Of a DNA stretch of 28,929 nt, positions 6,193-12,976 are shown one piece after another. This DNA comes from Streptomyces sp. NRRL B-1347 (GTDB lineage Bacteria > Actinomycetota > Actinomycetes > Streptomycetales > Streptomycetaceae), in NCBI RefSeq assembly GCF_000720325.1, contig NZ_JOJM01000084.1, positions 1 through 28,929 of the forward strand, given 5' to 3'. The position numbers were made by a program, and so were the translations under genes. The notes beneath the pieces are model-generated. The model ran no database searches and was not told the origin of the DNA. It saw only the letters and a list, made by a program, of their open reading frames with translations. How positions within the stretch are numbered: the stretch's first letter is position 1; every line of letters starts with the position of its first letter.

Positions 6193-7362
6193 ATGGCGGA
6201 CGCCAAGGTCATTCCGTTCGACGACGACCGGTCGCGTGGGGCCGGACAGCGGCCGCCGCGCCGCAGGACCACCGTGTCGCGCCGCAAGGGCGACGGGGCG
6301 AAGGTACGCGAGGTGACGGCGGTGCCGGCCGGTCGCGACGGCGGCGCTCCGGTGGACGAGACGGAACCGGGGACCGCGGGCGGAGCTTCCCCCGAGCCCT
6401 CGGGCCGGCGGCCGCGGCGGGACGGCCGTGCCCGGGTCGAGGCCGCGCGCGCCGAGAGCGACCGTGCCGTGGAGCAGGAGGCGGTGGCGCGGCGCGTGCC
6501 TGAGCCGCGCGACGGCGGCGGGGGCGGCTGGGACCGGCGGATCGCCGGTGGTCTCGCGTTCCTGCGGCGGCGGCTGACGGGGGACTACGAGGTCGACGAG
6601 TTCGGGTACGACGCGGAGCTCACCGACCAGGTGCTGATGTCGCTGCTCCGGCCGATCTACGACAAGTACTTCCGGGTCGAGGTCAAGGGCATTGAGAACG
6701 TGCCGAGCGACGGCGGGGCGCTGATCGTCGCCAACCACTCGGGGACGCTGCCGTGGGACGGCCTGATGATGCAGGTCGCCGTGCACGATCACCATCCGCA
6801 GCAGCGGCATCTGCGGCTGCTCGCGGCCGACTTGGTGTTCATGCTGCCGGTGGTGAACGAGCTGGCGCGCAAGGCCGGGCACACGCTGGCCTGTGCGGAG
6901 GACGCGGGGGCGCTGCTCGAGCGGGGGGAGCTCGTCGGGGTGATGCCCGAGGGGTTCAAGGGGATCGGGAAGCCCTTCGGGGAGCGGTACAAGTTGCAGC
7001 GGTTCGGGCGGGGCGGGTTCGTGTCCACGGCGCTGCGGACCGGGTCGCCGATCGTGCCGTGCTCCATCGTGGGCGCGGAGGAGATCTATCCGATGGTGGG
7101 CAACGCGAAGACGCTGGCCCGGGTGTTGGGGATTCCCTACTTTCCGCTGACGCCCACGTTTCCTTGGCTGGGGCCTTTGGGGATCGTGCCGTTGCCCACG
7201 AAGTGGACCATTCAGTTCGGGGAGCCGATTCCCACGGACGGATATCCGCCGGAGGCCGCCGAGGATCCGATGCTGATGTTCAACCTCACGGATCAGGTGC
7301 GGGAGCAGATTCAGCACACGCTGTACAAGCTCCTTGTGCAGCGGAGGTCCGTGTTCTTCTGA
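6193..7362 (+). CDS. lysophospholipid acyltransferase family protein
   Basis: The ATG at 6193, with GAGGAG ten bases upstream, gives 389 residues. The first ~115 are rich in Arg, Gly, Pro and Glu and probably disordered. The catalytic region has an NHSGTLPWDG block (H182, D189), matching the MGAT/TMEM68-like branch where His and Asp flank a Pro-Trp, and an MPEGFKG block (residues 251-257) that binds the glycerol phosphate. It would transfer an acyl group from acyl-CoA or acyl-ACP to a glycerolipid at the membrane. The upstream SDR gene ends 14 bases earlier; a similar epimerase-acyltransferase pair occurs in mycobacteria. Longer in-frame readings into the SDR gene are not supported. Confidence 0.87.
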   Translation: MADAKVIPFDDDRSRGAGQRPPRRRTTVSRRKGDGAKVREVTAVPAGRDGGAPVDETEPGTAGGASPEPSGRRPRRDGRARVEAARAESDRAVEQEAVARRVPEPRDGGGGGWDRRIAGGLAFLRRRLTGDYEVDEFGYDAELTDQVLMSLLRPIYDKYFRVEVKGIENVPSDGGALIVANHSGTLPWDGLMMQVAVHDHHPQQRHLRLLAADLVFMLPVVNELARKAGHTLACAEDAGALLERGELVGVMPEGFKGIGKPFGERYKLQRFGRGGFVSTALRTGSPIVPCSIVGAEEIYPMVGNAKTLARVLGIPYFPLTPTFPWLGPLGIVPLPTKWTIQFGEPIPTDGYPPEAAEDPMLMFNLTDQVREQIQHTLYKLLVQRRSVFF

Positions 7363-7383
7363 GCGGGGCCCGGGGGTGAAAGA

Positions 7384-7427
7384 ACCCGGCCGTCCGCTTT
7401 CCCTTTCGCGGGGGCGGACAGCCGGGT
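7384..7427. terminator. bidirectional terminator between acyltransferase gene and rsbN
   Basis: ACCCGGC (7384-7390) pairs with GCCGGGT (7421-7427), and GTCCGC (7392-7397) pairs with GCGGAC (7414-7419), closing a loop of about 16 bases. It lies in the 90-base gap between two convergent genes and can serve both. Confidence 0.7.
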
Positions 7428-7452
7428 GTCGGGAGCTTCTCCTTCTGGAGCT

Positions 7453-8682
7453 CTACTGGCCCTCGTCCTCGATTCCCAGTTCCGGCAGGAGGCCGGGGAT
7501 CAGGGGCGGGAGGGTCACTTCCGGCTTCGCGGGGGCCGGGTTGTTGTGGGGCTTCTCGGAGGTGTTGTGGGAGGGGGGCGGGGTGTGGGGCTTGGCCGGT
7601 TCGATCAGGCCGTCCGTCACTCCGGGGAGGAGGCCGTCGCTCTCCTTGTGGGAGGGGGCGGGGGGCCGCGGCTTGCCCGGGGCGCGGTGGGGCGGGGACT
7701 CGTCCGAGGTGTGCGGGGACGGGTGGTCCCGGCGGGGCGCGTCGGGGGCTTCTTCGCGGGGGCGGTCGTCCGTCGCGCGGTGCTTGCCCGGGGTGCGGGG
7801 CAGCAGGGAGCGCAGCGGGTCGACTTGCTGCTCTATGGCATCGAAGACGGAGGTGACCTCTTCGCCCACGTCACCGAGCTGGACGGGGAGCTTGGCGCGC
7901 AGGTCGCGCCAGCTGGCGCCGTGGGCCTTGGCGAAGGAGGAGAGCGCCTGGATGGGGCCGAGGGAGCCGTCGCGCTCGTAGGCCTGGCGGAGGAGGCGGT
8001 GGCCTTCTGAGGCGTCGTGGCGCATGCCGGAGAGGGCGCGGCGGACCTCGCCGAGGGACTCGTGGTCGAGGTCGCCGGAGCGGGCGCGCTCCATCAGGCG
8101 GTGGGCCTCGCTGAGCCGGGTGGAGGCCTGGTCGAGGTAGATCTGGCCGCGGTCGGTGTCGCCGTCCGCCATGCCGAGCTTGAGGTCTTCCATGCCGCGT
8201 TTGAGGCCGTAGAGCGAGTCGCCCGGCAGCGCGTCGTTGCTTGCGGCGGCGATGCCGCCGAAGGCTCCGGCGGCCACGCCCACGGTGAGGCCGCCCGCGG
8301 CGATGCCTTTGGACAGGCGGGTGCGCGGCTTGAGCTTCCGCAGCGCGCGGTGGGCGCCCTTGCGGGAGCGCTGGCGCGGCACGGAAGCGGCGTCGCCTGT
8401 GGTGCCCTCCGCGAGCATGGCCTCCATGGCGGCCACGAGCTGGGCCCGCTGCACCACTTTGACCTCGGGGTCAAGCTCCGGCCTCGGGAGCTGGGCCAGG
8501 CCGTCGGCGAGCGCCAGGAGGCGGTCGCTCTCGGCCGGTCCTGGCCCCGCGGTGGCGGTGCGGGGGACCGCATGGGCGGCGGGTTCTTCGGGCTGCTCGG
8601 CCGCCGGGTCCTGGCCGGAGTGCTCCTCCAGGGCCTGGGCGAAGGCGTTCGCCCGCCGGTGGGCCGATACGTTCGCGATCAC
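7453..8682 (-). CDS. rsbN: RsbN, membrane-anchored anti-sigma factor for sigma-BldN (DUF5667)
   Basis: The 409-residue product has a cytoplasmic N-terminal part that includes LLALADGLAQLPRPELDP and would bind the sigma factor. One transmembrane helix follows at about residues 125-147 (Gly/Ala/Val-rich after LSKG). Next is a DUF5667 region (about 148-255) beginning ALPGDSLYGLKRGMEDL, and a long Pro/His/Lys-rich C-terminal tail, presumably outside the cell. In Streptomyces venezuelae RsbN holds sigma-BldN inactive. The gene lies directly downstream of bldN. The GTG at 8682 is chosen because GGAGG lies 8 bases before it; the GTG at 8691 would overlap that site. A sigma-BldN-type promoter lies at 8843-8871. 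Confidence 0.9.
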   Translation of the reverse strand: MIANVSAHRRANAFAQALEEHSGQDPAAEQPEEPAAHAVPRTATAGPGPAESDRLLALADGLAQLPRPELDPEVKVVQRAQLVAAMEAMLAEGTTGDAASVPRQRSRKGAHRALRKLKPRTRLSKGIAAGGLTVGVAAGAFGGIAAASNDALPGDSLYGLKRGMEDLKLGMADGDTDRGQIYLDQASTRLSEAHRLMERARSGDLDHESLGEVRRALSGMRHDASEGHRLLRQAYERDGSLGPIQALSSFAKAHGASWRDLRAKLPVQLGDVGEEVTSVFDAIEQQVDPLRSLLPRTPGKHRATDDRPREEAPDAPRRDHPSPHTSDESPPHRAPGKPRPPAPSHKESDGLLPGVTDGLIEPAKPHTPPPSHNTSEKPHNNPAPAKPEVTLPPLIPGLLPELGIEDEGQ

Positions 8683-8779
8683 TGGCGGCACCTCCTCTCG
8701 TCATGACGTCGACTCCCCAGGCGTCCTGAGGGTTGCAGGTCCTGAGCGCTTCCACACGATCGGGTGAACGAATGGGGCG

Positions 8780-8807
8780 TCCCCCTGCTCTTTCGGAGCT
8801 CGGGGGA
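8780..8807 (-). other. hairpin in the rsbN leader
   Basis: Two nested stems (TCCCCC with GGGGGA, and GCTC with GAGC) lie midway between the predicted rsbN start site and the gene. The structure could affect RNA stability or translation; no function is known. Confidence 0.4.
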
Positions 8808-8842
8808 GGTCAGGATGCGACCACAGGGAGCCTGCATCTCGC

Positions 8843-8871
8843 ACAACGAGCGTCGCGGCACTTGGGTTACG
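8843..8871 (-). promoter_or_regulatory. candidate sigma-BldN-dependent promoter of rsbN
   Basis: On the minus strand CGTAAC (8871-8866) and CGTTGT (8848-8843) are separated by 17 bp. This agrees with the sigma-BldN promoter pattern as I recall it (CGTAAC ... CGTTGA). The start point would be about 8837, about 155 bases before the rsbN GTG. It supports feedback control of sigma-BldN through its own anti-sigma factor. Confidence 0.65.
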
Positions 8872-8959
8872 GACGGAGGATGATCGGACCGCCAAAGAAT
8901 GAGGAGGCGCCGCGACGGCCATCTGGCCGCCACGGAAGGTGAGTTGGTGGTCGCCCAGG

Positions 8960-9045
8960 GTGTCGGTCCGGGTGTTCGGGCCGGACGACGTCCCGGTGTC
9001 GGACCGGATGTCGGGCCGGGTGTCGGGCCGGGGTGTCCGGCCGGT
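8960..9045. repeat. degenerate 12-base repeats downstream of bldN
   Basis: About six imperfect copies of a GTGTCGGGCCGG-like unit stand between the bldN stop codon and the rsbN promoter. They are non-coding by appearance, since the frames read as low-complexity Gly/Arg/Pro. They may form secondary structure at the end of the bldN message. Confidence 0.5.
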
Positions 9046-9090
9046 CCTGTGGCCGCTGGGTGACCGCGTCGCGGCCGGAGCGCGGCCGGG

Positions 9091-9861
9091 TCAGCGGGCG
9101 TCGTCCGGGAGGAGCCGGGCGAGGGTGCGGACCGCTCGGTACTGAAGGGTCTTGATCGCGCCTTCGTTCTTGCCCATCACGCGTGCGGTCTCGGCGACGG
9201 ACAGGCCCTGGAGGAAGCGCAGCGTCACGCATTCCTGCTGCTGCGGGTTGAGGCGGCGGACGGCGTCCAGGAGCGCCGCGTTCGACAGGGATTCGAGGAC
9301 GGAGTCCTCCGGGCTGCGCTCGACCTCGTTGGCGTCGAGCATTTCGCCGGTGGTCACTTCGAGACGGAACCGGCTCGACTTGAAGTGGTCGGCGACGAGG
9401 TTGCGGGCGATCGTGACCAGCCAGGCGCCGAAGTCGCGGCCCTGCCAGGTGAAGGTGCCGATCCGGCGCAGGGCGCGCAGAAAGGTCTCACTGGTGAGGT
9501 CCTCGGCGGTCGCCTTGCCGCCGACGCGGTAGTAGATGTAGCGGTAGACCGTGTCGCTGTACTGGTCGTAGAGGCGGCCGAAGGCGTCGGCCTCGCCCGC
9601 CTGGGCACGTTCGACGAGGTCCATCATGCGGGCGCTGTCACTGTCCGCGGCGGGGCGGCGGGTGGTGGTGGCGGCACCGGAGCGCGCCCGTCTGCTTACT
9701 GCGGCACCGCCGTCCGCCAAGGCGTAGCACGGCCCGGCGGGTGCCGGGACGGCGAAGGCGGGGACGGCGTACGCGGTGGGGACGAAGCCGCGCAGGCGGT
9801 CGAGGACCGTTGCGCGCAGCGTAGCCAGGCCCGAGGCGTCAACCCCGACGTGTGGGTACAC
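9091..9861 (-). CDS. bldN: Pro-sigma-BldN, developmental ECF sigma factor
   Basis: The 256-residue protein begins MYPHVGVDASGLATLRATVL, the start I remember for Streptomyces BldN. Residues 1 to about 80 are the N-terminal pro-sequence, which in S. coelicolor is removed by proteolysis. Region 2 runs about 90-165 (ADAFGRLYDQYSDTVYRYIY, DLTSETFLRAL, RDFGAWLVTIARNLVADHFK) and region 4 about 195-250 (LNPQQQECVTLRFLQGLSVA, AIKTLQYRAVRTLARL). Sigma-BldN drives aerial hypha genes (bldM, chaplins, rodlins) and is repressed by BldD. The GTG at 9861 has a GGGAG site just upstream. rsbN follows on the same strand 408 bases later under its own candidate promoter. Confidence 0.95.
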   Translation of the reverse strand: MYPHVGVDASGLATLRATVLDRLRGFVPTAYAVPAFAVPAPAGPCYALADGGAAVSRRARSGAATTTRRPAADSDSARMMDLVERAQAGEADAFGRLYDQYSDTVYRYIYYRVGGKATAEDLTSETFLRALRRIGTFTWQGRDFGAWLVTIARNLVADHFKSSRFRLEVTTGEMLDANEVERSPEDSVLESLSNAALLDAVRRLNPQQQECVTLRFLQGLSVAETARVMGKNEGAIKTLQYRAVRTLARLLPDDAR

Positions 9862-10210
9862 GGGACTCCCAGAGGCAGAGCTTCCATCACGTGCAGTGCT
9901 GGACCGTTCACCCGTCGTAGCGATGTGTCAGGCCCGGTATGCGTCTGAGGAGAATAACGCTTCGTACAGGCAGCGCTACACCCAGTTGCTCAAATCATCG
10001 ATTACGTCGCTTCTCTTACCGTTCAGCGGTCGGACAAGTACCGCTTATTGAACGCTTGTTGATCGAAACAGCGCGCATTCCGGCTGAGCGGGGGGCGTGT
10101 TGTGGCCGAGTTGAACGAACGGGACTGGCGGGAGGCCCGGCGGGTAAGAGAGAACGATTACCGCCGTTTTCGCACTGGTGACGGTACGTGGCGCCCCCCG
10201 GCCGTACACG
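9862..10210 (-). promoter_or_regulatory. bldN upstream region
   Basis: This region must hold the bldN promoter but I cannot place a convincing -35/-10 pair. On the minus strand TGACACATCGCTA (9930-9918) partly matches the palindromic BldD box; the match is imperfect. At 10030-10049 lies a sequence almost identical to one upstream of the imine reductase gene. A small plus-strand frame starting near 10102 has weak codon bias and is not called. Confidence 0.3.
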
Positions 10211-10290
10211 CGATCGAGCGGCCGGACGCGAAGTCGAGCCGCCGGACCCGGAATCGAGCCGCCGGACGCGGAATCGAGCGGCCGGACGCG
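10211..10290. repeat. four tandem copies of a 20-base unit
   Basis: Exact 20-base periodicity: copies begin at 10211, 10231, 10251 and 10271, with the best unit GAATCGAGCCGCCGGACGCG. Copies differ at one to four positions and a fifth is broken off at 10291. It lies between bldN and the HAD-IB gene and is non-coding by appearance. Confidence 0.85.
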
Positions 10291-10314
10291 GAATGAGCCC
10301 GCGCGGCAGCGATC

Positions 10315-10423
10315 AAGCCCGTCCGGCGTTTGAGGGCGAGCGCGCAGCGCGAAATCCAAGCGGCCCGGCACCGGGGGACGAGCGCGGCGCGCATTCCAAG
10401 CCGGTCCGGCGCCTGAGGGCGAG
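10315..10423. repeat. two copies of a Streptomyces intergenic repeat
   Basis: The 26-base stretches at 10315-10340 and 10398-10423 match at 23 positions; both contain GTCCGGCG followed by TGAGGGCGAG. They belong to the same family as the inverted copy at 3245-3270, which is common between genes in Streptomyces chromosomes. GC-rich spacer sequence lies between them. Confidence 0.65.
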
Positions 10424-10464
10424 GCGCGAAGCGCCGACGCACGCTGCGGACGCGCCCCGAGGGC

Positions 10465-11421
10465 TCAGTGGCGGCGACGGTGCAGTGCCACCGCCGCCGC
10501 GGCCCCGCCGGCCAGTGCGCCCACCCCGGCGGCCGCCGGGATGCCGACCTTCGCGGCCTTGCGGCCTGTGCGGTAGTCCCGCAGCCGCCAGTCGCGGGCG
10601 CGCGCGTGCTTGCGCAGCTTGGCGTCGGGGTTGATCGCGTACGGGTGGCCGACCAGGGACAGCATCGGGATGTCGTTGTGGGAGTCGCTGTACGCGGCGC
10701 AGCGGGCCAGGTCGAGGCCTTCGGCGGCGGCCAGGGCGCGCACCGCCTCCGCCTTGGCGGGGCCGTGCAGGGGCTCGCCGACGAGCTTGCCCGTATAGAT
10801 GCCGCTCACGGACTCGGCGACCGTGCCGAGGGCGCCGGTCAGGCCGAGGCGGCGGGCGATGATCGTGGCCATCTCCACCGGGGCCGCGGTGACCAGCCAG
10901 ACCTTCTGGCCCGCGTCGAGGTGGGCCTGGGCGAGGGCGCGGGTGCCGGCCCAGATGCGGTCGGCCAGATAGTCGTCGTACACGGCCTCGCCGATGGAGA
11001 TCAGTTCGGCGACGCGGTGGCCCTTGACGATGGACAGGGCGCTCTCGCGGGCGTCCTGGAGGTGCTCGGGGTCCTCGCCCGCGAGCCGGAACCAGGCCTG
11101 CTGCCAGACGAACCGGGTGAGCTCGCGGCGCTGGAAGAACTTGCGCTGGTAGAGGCCGCGGCCGAAGTAGAAGAGTGCGGCGCCCTGCAGCACGGTGTTG
11201 TCGAGGTCGAAGAAGGCGGCGGCCTTGTCGTCGCCGACCACCGGGAACTCGGGACCCTCGGCCTCGTCGGGCGGCGGGGTCCGCGCGAGGTCTTCCAGCT
11301 CCTGCGAGGACTTGCGAGCGGCCTCCGCCGAGGCCTCGCCTGCCAGGACGCTGCGCGCGGTGGCGGAGCGCCTACGGGGGTGGAGCCAACCGAGAGCGGC
11401 CATGCCGTCGAGCATAGCCAC
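10465..11421 (-). CDS. HAD-IB family hydrolase (SerB-like phosphatase) with C-terminal membrane helix
   Basis: The 318-residue protein has HAD motif I FFDLDNTVLQG (D72, D74), a helical cap, motif II VTAAP, and the Mg-binding motif IV SDSHNDIPML. This is the subfamily IB pattern of phosphoserine phosphatase-like enzymes. The last ~25 residues form a Gly/Ala-rich hydrophobic segment ending HRRRH, so the protein is probably tail-anchored. The first 60 residues are extra and polar. M. tuberculosis serB1 occupies the same position upstream of the haem genes. Starts are uncertain: GTG 11421 with GGGAG upstream, ATG 11415 or ATG 11403. The substrate could be phosphoserine or a lipid phosphate; that cannot be decided here. 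Confidence 0.85.
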   Translation of the reverse strand: MAMLDGMAALGWLHPRRRSATARSVLAGEASAEAARKSSQELEDLARTPPPDEAEGPEFPVVGDDKAAAFFDLDNTVLQGAALFYFGRGLYQRKFFQRRELTRFVWQQAWFRLAGEDPEHLQDARESALSIVKGHRVAELISIGEAVYDDYLADRIWAGTRALAQAHLDAGQKVWLVTAAPVEMATIIARRLGLTGALGTVAESVSGIYTGKLVGEPLHGPAKAEAVRALAAAEGLDLARCAAYSDSHNDIPMLSLVGHPYAINPDAKLRKHARARDWRLRDYRTGRKAAKVGIPAAAGVGALAGGAAAAVALHRRRH

Positions 11422-11533
11422 TCTGTTCGGTTCTCCCGTGAATGCAGGGATTCGAACCCGTCAACTCGCTGTGTCGCGCTGGTCACAGTGCGGGGTTCGC
11501 CGCGCGCGGGGGAGGGCGTAGGAAGCTGGGGGC

Positions 11534-11833
11534 ATGAGCCCGATTTTTCGTAGGACGGCGAAGCAGGCGGCGAAGAGCGCCGCGAAGGTGCCCGGGGACC
11601 GGCTGGTCACGCTGATCGGCAAGCCCGGGTGCCATCTGTGCGAGGACGCCGAGGCCGTGGTGGACCAGGTGTGCGGCGAGCTCGGCGTCGCCTGGGAGAA
11701 GAAGGACATCACCGAGGACGAGGCGCTGCACCGGGAGTACTGGGAGCAGATTCCGGTGGTTCTCGTGGACGGGGAGCAGCACACCTTCTGGAAGGTCGAC
11801 GCGGGGCGGCTGCGGCGGGCGCTGACGGAATAG
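11534..11833 (+). CDS. glutaredoxin-family thioredoxin-fold protein
   Basis: The 99-residue protein has an N-terminal basic stretch, then VTLIGKPGCHLCEDAE with the redox pair C33-x-x-C36. The IPVVLVDG cis-proline block (QIPVV) follows. It fits the DUF836/glutaredoxin-like family and the thiol-disulphide protein encoded just upstream of hemA in mycobacteria. It would act in the cytoplasm as a thiol-disulphide exchange protein with an unknown partner. It is divergent from the HAD-IB gene and about 390 bases upstream of rex. A TAGGAA box at 11519-11524 may be a -10 placed so close that the message has almost no leader. Confidence 0.85.
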   Translation: MSPIFRRTAKQAAKSAAKVPGDRLVTLIGKPGCHLCEDAEAVVDQVCGELGVAWEKKDITEDEALHREYWEQIPVVLVDGEQHTFWKVDAGRLRRALTE

Positions 11834-11960
11834 CGGAACGGCGGTCGGGGGCCCGCGGGCGGGTGCCGATCTCTGAGGGGCGGCCGCATAGCACGGGTGG
11901 GGTGGGGGCCGTGTGTGCCGATGGCTGGATATGACGTCCGGAGCTGTCCGGAAAGTCGTT

Positions 11961-12036
11961 TAGCATCGGGTGCGGTTTTGAGGTCTCGGGGGCGATGATC
12001 ATGAGGAGTGTGTGCGGCTTTGCCCCCGTCAGGTGA
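11961..12036 (+). promoter_or_regulatory. possible second promoter and short leader ORF upstream of rex
   Basis: TAGCAT at 11961-11966 could be a -10 box, though no good -35 is visible. The ATG at 11995 (with an in-frame ATG at 12001) opens a 13-codon frame, MIMRSVCGFAPVR, closed by TGA at 12034-12036. The rest of the gap between the glutaredoxin gene and rex holds the Rex operator and promoter. Confidence 0.3.
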
Positions 12037-12126
12037 GTGTCGTTCCTGGCCGTGCGCCGGTTCCACGAAAGTGCGCCAGGGGCGCGTGACCCCGGTCACG
12101 TTGGGCGGGCAAATCGGACACCATCT

Positions 12127-12155
12127 TTGTGCACGCGTTCACAAAGACATAGCCT
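12127..12155 (+). promoter_or_regulatory. Rex operator (ROP) and rex promoter
   Basis: TTGTGCACGCGTTCACAA at 12127-12144 differs from the Rex consensus TTGTGAACGCGTTCACAA at one base. The -35 TTGTGC (12127-12132) lies inside the operator, and TAGCCT (12150-12155) follows at 17 bp as the -10. Rex bound here blocks RNA polymerase; high NADH releases it. This is the autoregulated rex-hem promoter known in S. coelicolor. Confidence 0.93.
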
Positions 12156-12220
12156 GCATTCGACGGGGCGGTCTTGGGATGTGGGGCCGCCCGCAGCCCC
12201 GCTCTACCCGCAGGAGCACC

Positions 12221-12976
12221 GTGGCAACTGGCCGAACTCACCGACCGGCGACCCGTAGCCGAGGGATCCCCGAGGCCACCGTCGCCAGGCTTCCGCTGTA
12301 CCTGAGGGCGCTCACCGCACTGTCGGAGCGCTCCGTGCCCACGGTCTCCTCCGAGGAGCTCGCGGCCGCCGCGGGGGTCAACTCCGCGAAGCTGCGCAAG
12401 GATTTCTCGTACCTCGGTTCGTACGGAACGCGCGGTGTCGGCTACGACGTCGAGTACCTCGTCTACCAGATCTCCCGTGAGCTCGGTCTGACCCAGGACT
12501 GGCCGGTTGTCATCGTCGGTATCGGTAACCTCGGCGCGGCCCTGGCCAATTACGGCGGGTTCGCCTCGCGCGGGTTCCGCGTGGCCGCCCTCATCGACGC
12601 CGATCCGGCGATGGCGGGCAAGCCCGTCGCGGGCATGCCGGTGCAGCACACCGACGACCTCGAGAAGATCATCACGGACAACGGTGTCTCGATCGGCGTG
12701 ATCGCGACCCCCGCGGGCGCCGCCCAGCAGGTCTGCGACCGGCTCGTCGCCGCCGGTGTCACGTCCATCCTGAACTTCGCGCCCACCGTCCTGACCGTCC
12801 CGGACGGCGTCGACGTGCGCAAGGTCGACCTCTCCATCGAGCTGCAGATCCTCGCCTTCCACGAGCAGCGCAAGGCCGGCGAGGAAGGGGCGGGCGACGG
12901 CGCCGCCGCGCCCGCCGCCTCCCAGGAGCACCGGAAGGGACCCGACGGGGACGTCCCCGCGGTGATGCCGGCATGA
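12221..12976 (+). CDS. rex: Rex, redox-sensing transcriptional repressor
   Basis: The GTG at 12221, with GGAG 5 bases upstream, gives 251 residues. An N-terminal winged helix (about 15-85) contains the recognition stretch VNSAKLRKDFSYLGSYGTRG, followed by a Rossmann domain with VVIVGIGNLGAALANY (G100, G102, G105). A C-terminal swapped helix ends FHEQRK, and an extra 30-residue Ala/Gly/Pro tail follows. Rex binds ROP sites when the NADH/NAD+ ratio is low and represses respiratory and haem genes. Its stop codon overlaps the hemA ATG in ATGA. Upstream in-frame GTGs are excluded because they precede the promoter. Confidence 0.97.
   Translation: MATGRTHRPATRSRGIPEATVARLPLYLRALTALSERSVPTVSSEELAAAAGVNSAKLRKDFSYLGSYGTRGVGYDVEYLVYQISRELGLTQDWPVVIVGIGNLGAALANYGGFASRGFRVAALIDADPAMAGKPVAGMPVQHTDDLEKIITDNGVSIGVIATPAGAAQQVCDRLVAAGVTSILNFAPTVLTVPDGVDVRKVDLSIELQILAFHEQRKAGEEGAGDGAAAPAASQEHRKGPDGDVPAVMPA

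Noticed and set aside
10102..10296. 64-codon plus-strand frame upstream of bldN (MAELNERDWREARR...)
   Set aside because: Third-position GC is near 75 percent, below real genes here. The second half is the 20-base tandem repeat and there is no clear ribosome binding site. It is more likely non-coding.
11431..11520. GGTTCGAATCC-like sequence on the minus strand near 11450 resembling a tRNA T-arm
   Set aside because: Only three of five T-stem pairs form, and no acceptor stem, anticodon arm or D-arm can be placed upstream. The match is a short coincidence.
12008..12220. In-frame N-terminal extension of Rex from 12008
   Set aside because: It would start upstream of the Rex operator and promoter and has no family counterpart. 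The GTG at 12221 has a proper ribosome binding site and the known Rex N-terminus.
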